Below, piece after piece: positions 14,684 to 16,813 of a stretch of DNA of 16,813 nucleotides. Each line of letters begins with the position of its first letter. Position 1 is the stretch's first letter. The notes under the pieces are model-generated. The model did no database searches. It was given only the letters and a program-made list of their open reading frames with translations, and had not been told where the DNA came from. A program made the translations under genes and the position numbers. Source of the stretch: an uncultured Selenomonadales bacterium (GTDB lineage Bacteria > Bacillota > Negativicutes > Selenomonadales > Selenomonadaceae); contig CALDHY010000009.1 in the NCBI GenBank assembly GCA_937901445.1, positions 1 through 16,813 on the forward strand. The letters are read 5' to 3'.

Positions 14684-15616
14684 CTAAATCATTAAATCAA
14701 ATATGGACATTTGACCTTTTATTTGTCCCTTGCGCTTTAGGCGATATCCTATACGACGATATTCGTCATATACTGGTTTCCAGATGTATTCGCATTGTTT
14801 ACGCTCATTTGGAAAATACTGTGCGAGAGTATCAAGAGACTGCTGCAATTCTATATTGTAAGGGCAACCCTTGCATCCAGTCCTTTTAAAGTTGTAAGGT
14901 GGATAATATAATTTGCACAACTTGATATTCTCTTTTTTAATAAAGTACTCTTCCCATTCTGAATCTACTGCGGTAAGTGGTTGAAAATGTTTGCCATATG
15001 GCATATCTACCATGCATTTAGCATTATTTCTTCCACCCTTCTCATCGCCAAGCAGTCCTATAAAGGCTATTGGTTTATCATGAGCCTTTGAGTATTCCAT
15101 CATAGGTTTTTCTTTCATGTTATAACAGCATTTCTTTGAACATTTTAATTTGAATTCATCTGTAAACTGATATCTTAAGCATTGAGGACATCCAAAAGTT
15201 TTGCGGTTTTCTGCAGGATTTAGATATCTTTCTACTGTTTTGCAATGACCACTATGTTGATAGATATCGACATACATCGAATGTTCCTTTGATTTGAAAG
15301 GATATCCATCACGCTCTAGGGCGGTCTTTACATTTACAGAAGGTTTTATGATATCAATCCTTGGATCACTCTTTTGTAGTTCAAGAACAAATTCTCTTAC
15401 TGCATTAAGTTCAATCCCTGTATTCGCATAAACTCTTGTTATATTATTCCCTGGCGCTGCCAAGTCTACTAAGTGACTTAAAACTGTTGAGTCTTTGCCA
15501 CCAGAAAAACTTATATAACAATGCTCTTGTCCATACTTTTCAATAATACTTTTAATTTTTATGATGCGATCGAATGTTAAAAAATCATTATCCGCATCAC
15601 TTCTTTTGTTAGACAT
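14684..15616 (-). CDS. Phosphoadenosine phosphosulfate reductase-family PP-loop protein
   Basis: A 310-residue member of the PAPS-reductase/ATP-pyrophosphatase (PP-loop) family, common on phages and plasmids. The PP-loop SFSGGKDST is at about residues 36-44, followed by TRVYANTGIEL, typical of the family's second strand. A Cys-rich middle (GHCKTVERYLNP, GCPQCLRYQF, KCSKKCCYNM; about 125-165) and a later RTGCKGCPYN suggest a metal or Fe-S site. The true substrate is unknown: classic PAPS reduction is unlikely for a mobile-element member, and nucleic-acid thiolation or another adenylation reaction is possible. ATG 15616 has no Shine-Dalgarno sequence and begins 5 bases after a stable hairpin. 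A GTG at 15625 in the same frame lies inside that hairpin. The C-terminal QMSIFDL may be a sliding-clamp-like peptide, which is speculative. Confidence 0.85.
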   Translation of the reverse strand: MSNKRSDADNDFLTFDRIIKIKSIIEKYGQEHCYISFSGGKDSTVLSHLVDLAAPGNNITRVYANTGIELNAVREFVLELQKSDPRIDIIKPSVNVKTALERDGYPFKSKEHSMYVDIYQHSGHCKTVERYLNPAENRKTFGCPQCLRYQFTDEFKLKCSKKCCYNMKEKPMMEYSKAHDKPIAFIGLLGDEKGGRNNAKCMVDMPYGKHFQPLTAVDSEWEEYFIKKENIKLCKLYYPPYNFKRTGCKGCPYNIELQQSLDTLAQYFPNERKQCEYIWKPVYDEYRRIGYRLKRKGQIKGQMSIFDLMI

Positions 15617-15621
15617 AAACA

Positions 15622-15799
15622 CCACTAACGAATCTCATTCGTTCGTGGATAATAAAGTGCCGAGCGTTTTTTAGCTTACTTTAATGCCCAGTATCGGAGT
15701 TACCCGATACTTTTGTTTCTCATCAGGCAACTCACTTCCCTTTATTTTATGTATACCCTTCATTTACTTTAGCTGATATACAACCTCGGTTTACCGAGG
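15622..15799 (-). promoter_or_regulatory. Long structured intergenic region before the PP-loop gene
   Basis: A gap of 189 bases with no gene. It holds CCTCGG/CCGAGG with a 4-base loop (15784-15799), AGTATCGG/CCGATACT with a 6-base loop (15690-15711), and AACGAAT/ATTCGTT with a 3-base loop extended by CCAC/GTGG (15622-15648). The loop at 15698-15703 can pair with 15727-15732 over 6 bases (one G-U in the RNA), a pseudoknot. The last hairpin ends 5 bases before ATG 15616 and occupies the place where other genes here carry GGAGG. Confidence 0.5.
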
Positions 15800-15805
15800 A
15801 CTCGT

Positions 15806-16540
15806 TTACTCCTTTCCTTTTCTTAATTCATCACCAACAGTCTTATACTTTGTATAATAGTTATTGATGAATCTATCAAAATTATTAGTTAATTTTTGAA
15901 GATACTCTTCAGCTTGCTCGTCCTCATCAAGTTCTGACTCGAAGTCGTAGTCAAAGCCCCATCCCTGATTGGGATCACCCATAGATGGTAGAGCCTGTTC
16001 ATAAGACATGTTGGCCTCGTGAACAATCTTGATGGGATATGGCAACGACGCATTATCTTTGTTGTAACAGGCGATATCTATACCGATAAGTCGCTTGTAA
16101 TCATCGCCATACTTTTCTTTCATTTCAGCATCTGTAAGAGTTTGGAAATCTTCAGCTCTTTCAAGCATTCTTTTAAATTCCTTTTTTGCTCTTTCATAAT
16201 GCTGTTTCTGAATTACTTTGCCATGCTGTTCAAGTTCTTCTTTTGTAGCCTTTCTCCCAAGCTTTTCTTCAAAGATTTCTTTGTCCCATAGCGATAATTT
16301 ATCGCTAAAGTCTGAAAGCTTTGGAGAGCCTTTTTTTTTGTAAATTTTCTGCAAGTAATCCTTGTTCCAGTCAGCAACAGCGTCGTATACATCAACCTCA
16401 ATGCGACCATAACCGTCATAATAATCGGTATGGTATGCGCCACCACCAAATTTAGCAGGGATGAGTAGATATACATCTGCGTATACGTCATCCAGTACTG
16501 GCCTCTTATCATCACTTGCAATCCAACTAAACTGTCCCAT
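15806..16540 (-). CDS. Conserved accessory protein of the MGQFSW type (244 residues)
   Basis: A 244-residue protein of unknown function. It opens MGQFSWIASDDKRPV, with LLIPAKFGGG, a tyrosine- and aspartate-rich stretch DYYDGYGRIEVDVYD and AVADWN. Proteins with such an opening occur, to my knowledge, on phages and plasmids of gut Firmicutes without an assigned role. The middle is a charged helix (about 85-150, KEELEQHGKVIQKQHYERAK), then IGIDIACYNKDNASLPYPIK, and an acidic tail (DFESELDEDEQAEEY). ATG 16540 is chosen because AGGAGG lies 6 bases upstream; the open frame reaches 16594 without a signal and would overlap the preceding small gene. No signal peptide or membrane segment. Confidence 0.7.
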   Translation of the reverse strand: MGQFSWIASDDKRPVLDDVYADVYLLIPAKFGGGAYHTDYYDGYGRIEVDVYDAVADWNKDYLQKIYKKKGSPKLSDFSDKLSLWDKEIFEEKLGRKATKEELEQHGKVIQKQHYERAKKEFKRMLERAEDFQTLTDAEMKEKYGDDYKRLIGIDIACYNKDNASLPYPIKIVHEANMSYEQALPSMGDPNQGWGFDYDFESELDEDEQAEEYLQKLTNNFDRFINNYYTKYKTVGDELRKGKE

Positions 16541-16553
16541 GTTTTTCCTCCTT

Positions 16554-16721
16554 TTATGCGGCTTCCCATACAACCTTAGTCTGGTTGAATGCACCGTATT
16601 CGTTTACAGTTTTCACGATTTTTGTTCCTTTATTTTCCAGGGCAAACTTAATTGCTGATTGGTAGTCCATGAGACTTCCAATAGGAAAATTGTTTTTGTT
16701 TAAAACTTCAAAGTAAATCAT
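16554..16721 (-). CDS. Small hypothetical protein (55 residues)
   Basis: A 55-residue frame beginning MIYFEVLNKNNFPIGSLMDY and ending NQTKVVWEAA, with ATGGAGGAAAAA directly before ATG 16721. No family recognised. Its stop codon lies 14 bases before the ATG of the 244-residue protein and just ahead of that gene's RBS, so the two form a transcription unit. The small size and tight spacing are typical of accessory elements. Its leader carries the second copy of the attenuator-like hairpin (16767 onward) and a TTACA/TGTAA stem (16754-16767). Confidence 0.65.
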   Translation of the reverse strand: MIYFEVLNKNNFPIGSLMDYQSAIKFALENKGTKIVKTVNEYGAFNQTKVVWEAA

Positions 16722-16766
16722 TTTTTCCTCCATTAAGTTGATAGGTTAATAAGTTACATTTATGTA

Positions 16767-16813
16767 AAATGAGCATAAAAATAACTCCCTTGACAGGAAT
16801 TCCTATCTAGGGA
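16767..16813 (-). repeat. Attenuator-like hairpin, copy 2 (cut by window edge)
   Basis: It matches the element at 10722-10773: AAATGAGCA, an A-rich stretch, ATAACTCCC, a variable inner stem, and TATCTAGGGA at the window edge. Here the inner stem is AGG/CCT around AATT instead of TAGATA/TATCTA, while the outer ACTCCC arm and the T-run (minus strand) are kept. It lies in the leader of the gene at 16721, as copy 1 does for the gene at 10565. The 12-mer TTAATAAGTTAC (16746-16757) next to it also occurs at 12415-12426. Confidence 0.6.

Noticed and set aside
10310..16813. CRISPR array, because of many short inverted repeats at intervals
   Set aside because: The repeats differ from one another, have no constant spacer length, sit in single intergenic gaps and no cas genes are present.
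1..16813. tRNA or rRNA genes
   Set aside because: No cloverleaf with a GGTTCGANTCC-like arm or rRNA core sequence was noticed on either strand by eye; a tRNAscan run would be needed to exclude a divergent one.

Overview
The window looks like a bacterial metagenomic contig from the gut or rumen, with three segments that differ in base usage. Segment A (about 1-385) is the 3' part of an oligopeptide ABC-transporter permease with Lachnospiraceae-like codon choice. Segment B (about 385-10308) is a compact chromosomal block, all on the minus strand, AT-rich but dotted with GCG/CGC/GCC codons. It may come from a low-GC Negativicutes-type Firmicute; that host guess is weak. Segment C (about 10310-16813) is an accessory region of small, mostly unknown genes, probably from a phage or plasmid of a Clostridia host. 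Both borders are abrupt. At A/B a sensor gene runs in frame into the permease. At B/C a rhamnosidase lacking its first N-terminal strands begins exactly after a segment-C leader and ribosome binding site. Assembly or amplification chimerism is the simplest reading, but real recombination cannot be excluded from sequence alone.

Segment B, in order of transcription (right to left): a GH78 alpha-L-rhamnosidase, the 23S rRNA m5U methyltransferase RlmD, a TIGR04076-family protein with an extra C-terminal domain, a strong terminator, a HD-GYP-family protein whose HD pair has become Thr-Glu, the excision-repair helicase UvrB, and a partner-switching module. The module consists of a STAS anti-anti-sigma protein, an RsbW-like kinase and the start of a membrane sensor. 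Sugar release, RNA modification, DNA repair and signalling sit side by side without an obvious common pathway.

Segment C has two plus-strand genes, an HTH regulator and a small protein, which share a repeated module of about 60 residues. They are driven by a near-consensus promoter with a palindromic operator and end at a shared bidirectional terminator. Facing them is a free-standing RNase A-like toxin-domain protein (CdiA-CT type). The rest, on the minus strand, are small unknown proteins plus a PP-loop PAPS-reductase-family protein.

The most striking feature of segment C is its intergenic RNA-like structure. Two leaders (10327-10396 and 13137-13214) share one architecture of three hairpins before the RBS. 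In both, the loops of hairpins 2 and 3 are complementary over 6 bases, and three of those six pairs differ between the copies in a compensatory way. This points to a conserved kissing-loop RNA element. Other leaders carry pseudoknots, paired hairpins and a repeated attenuator-like hairpin. I recognise none of these as a named riboswitch or RNA family.
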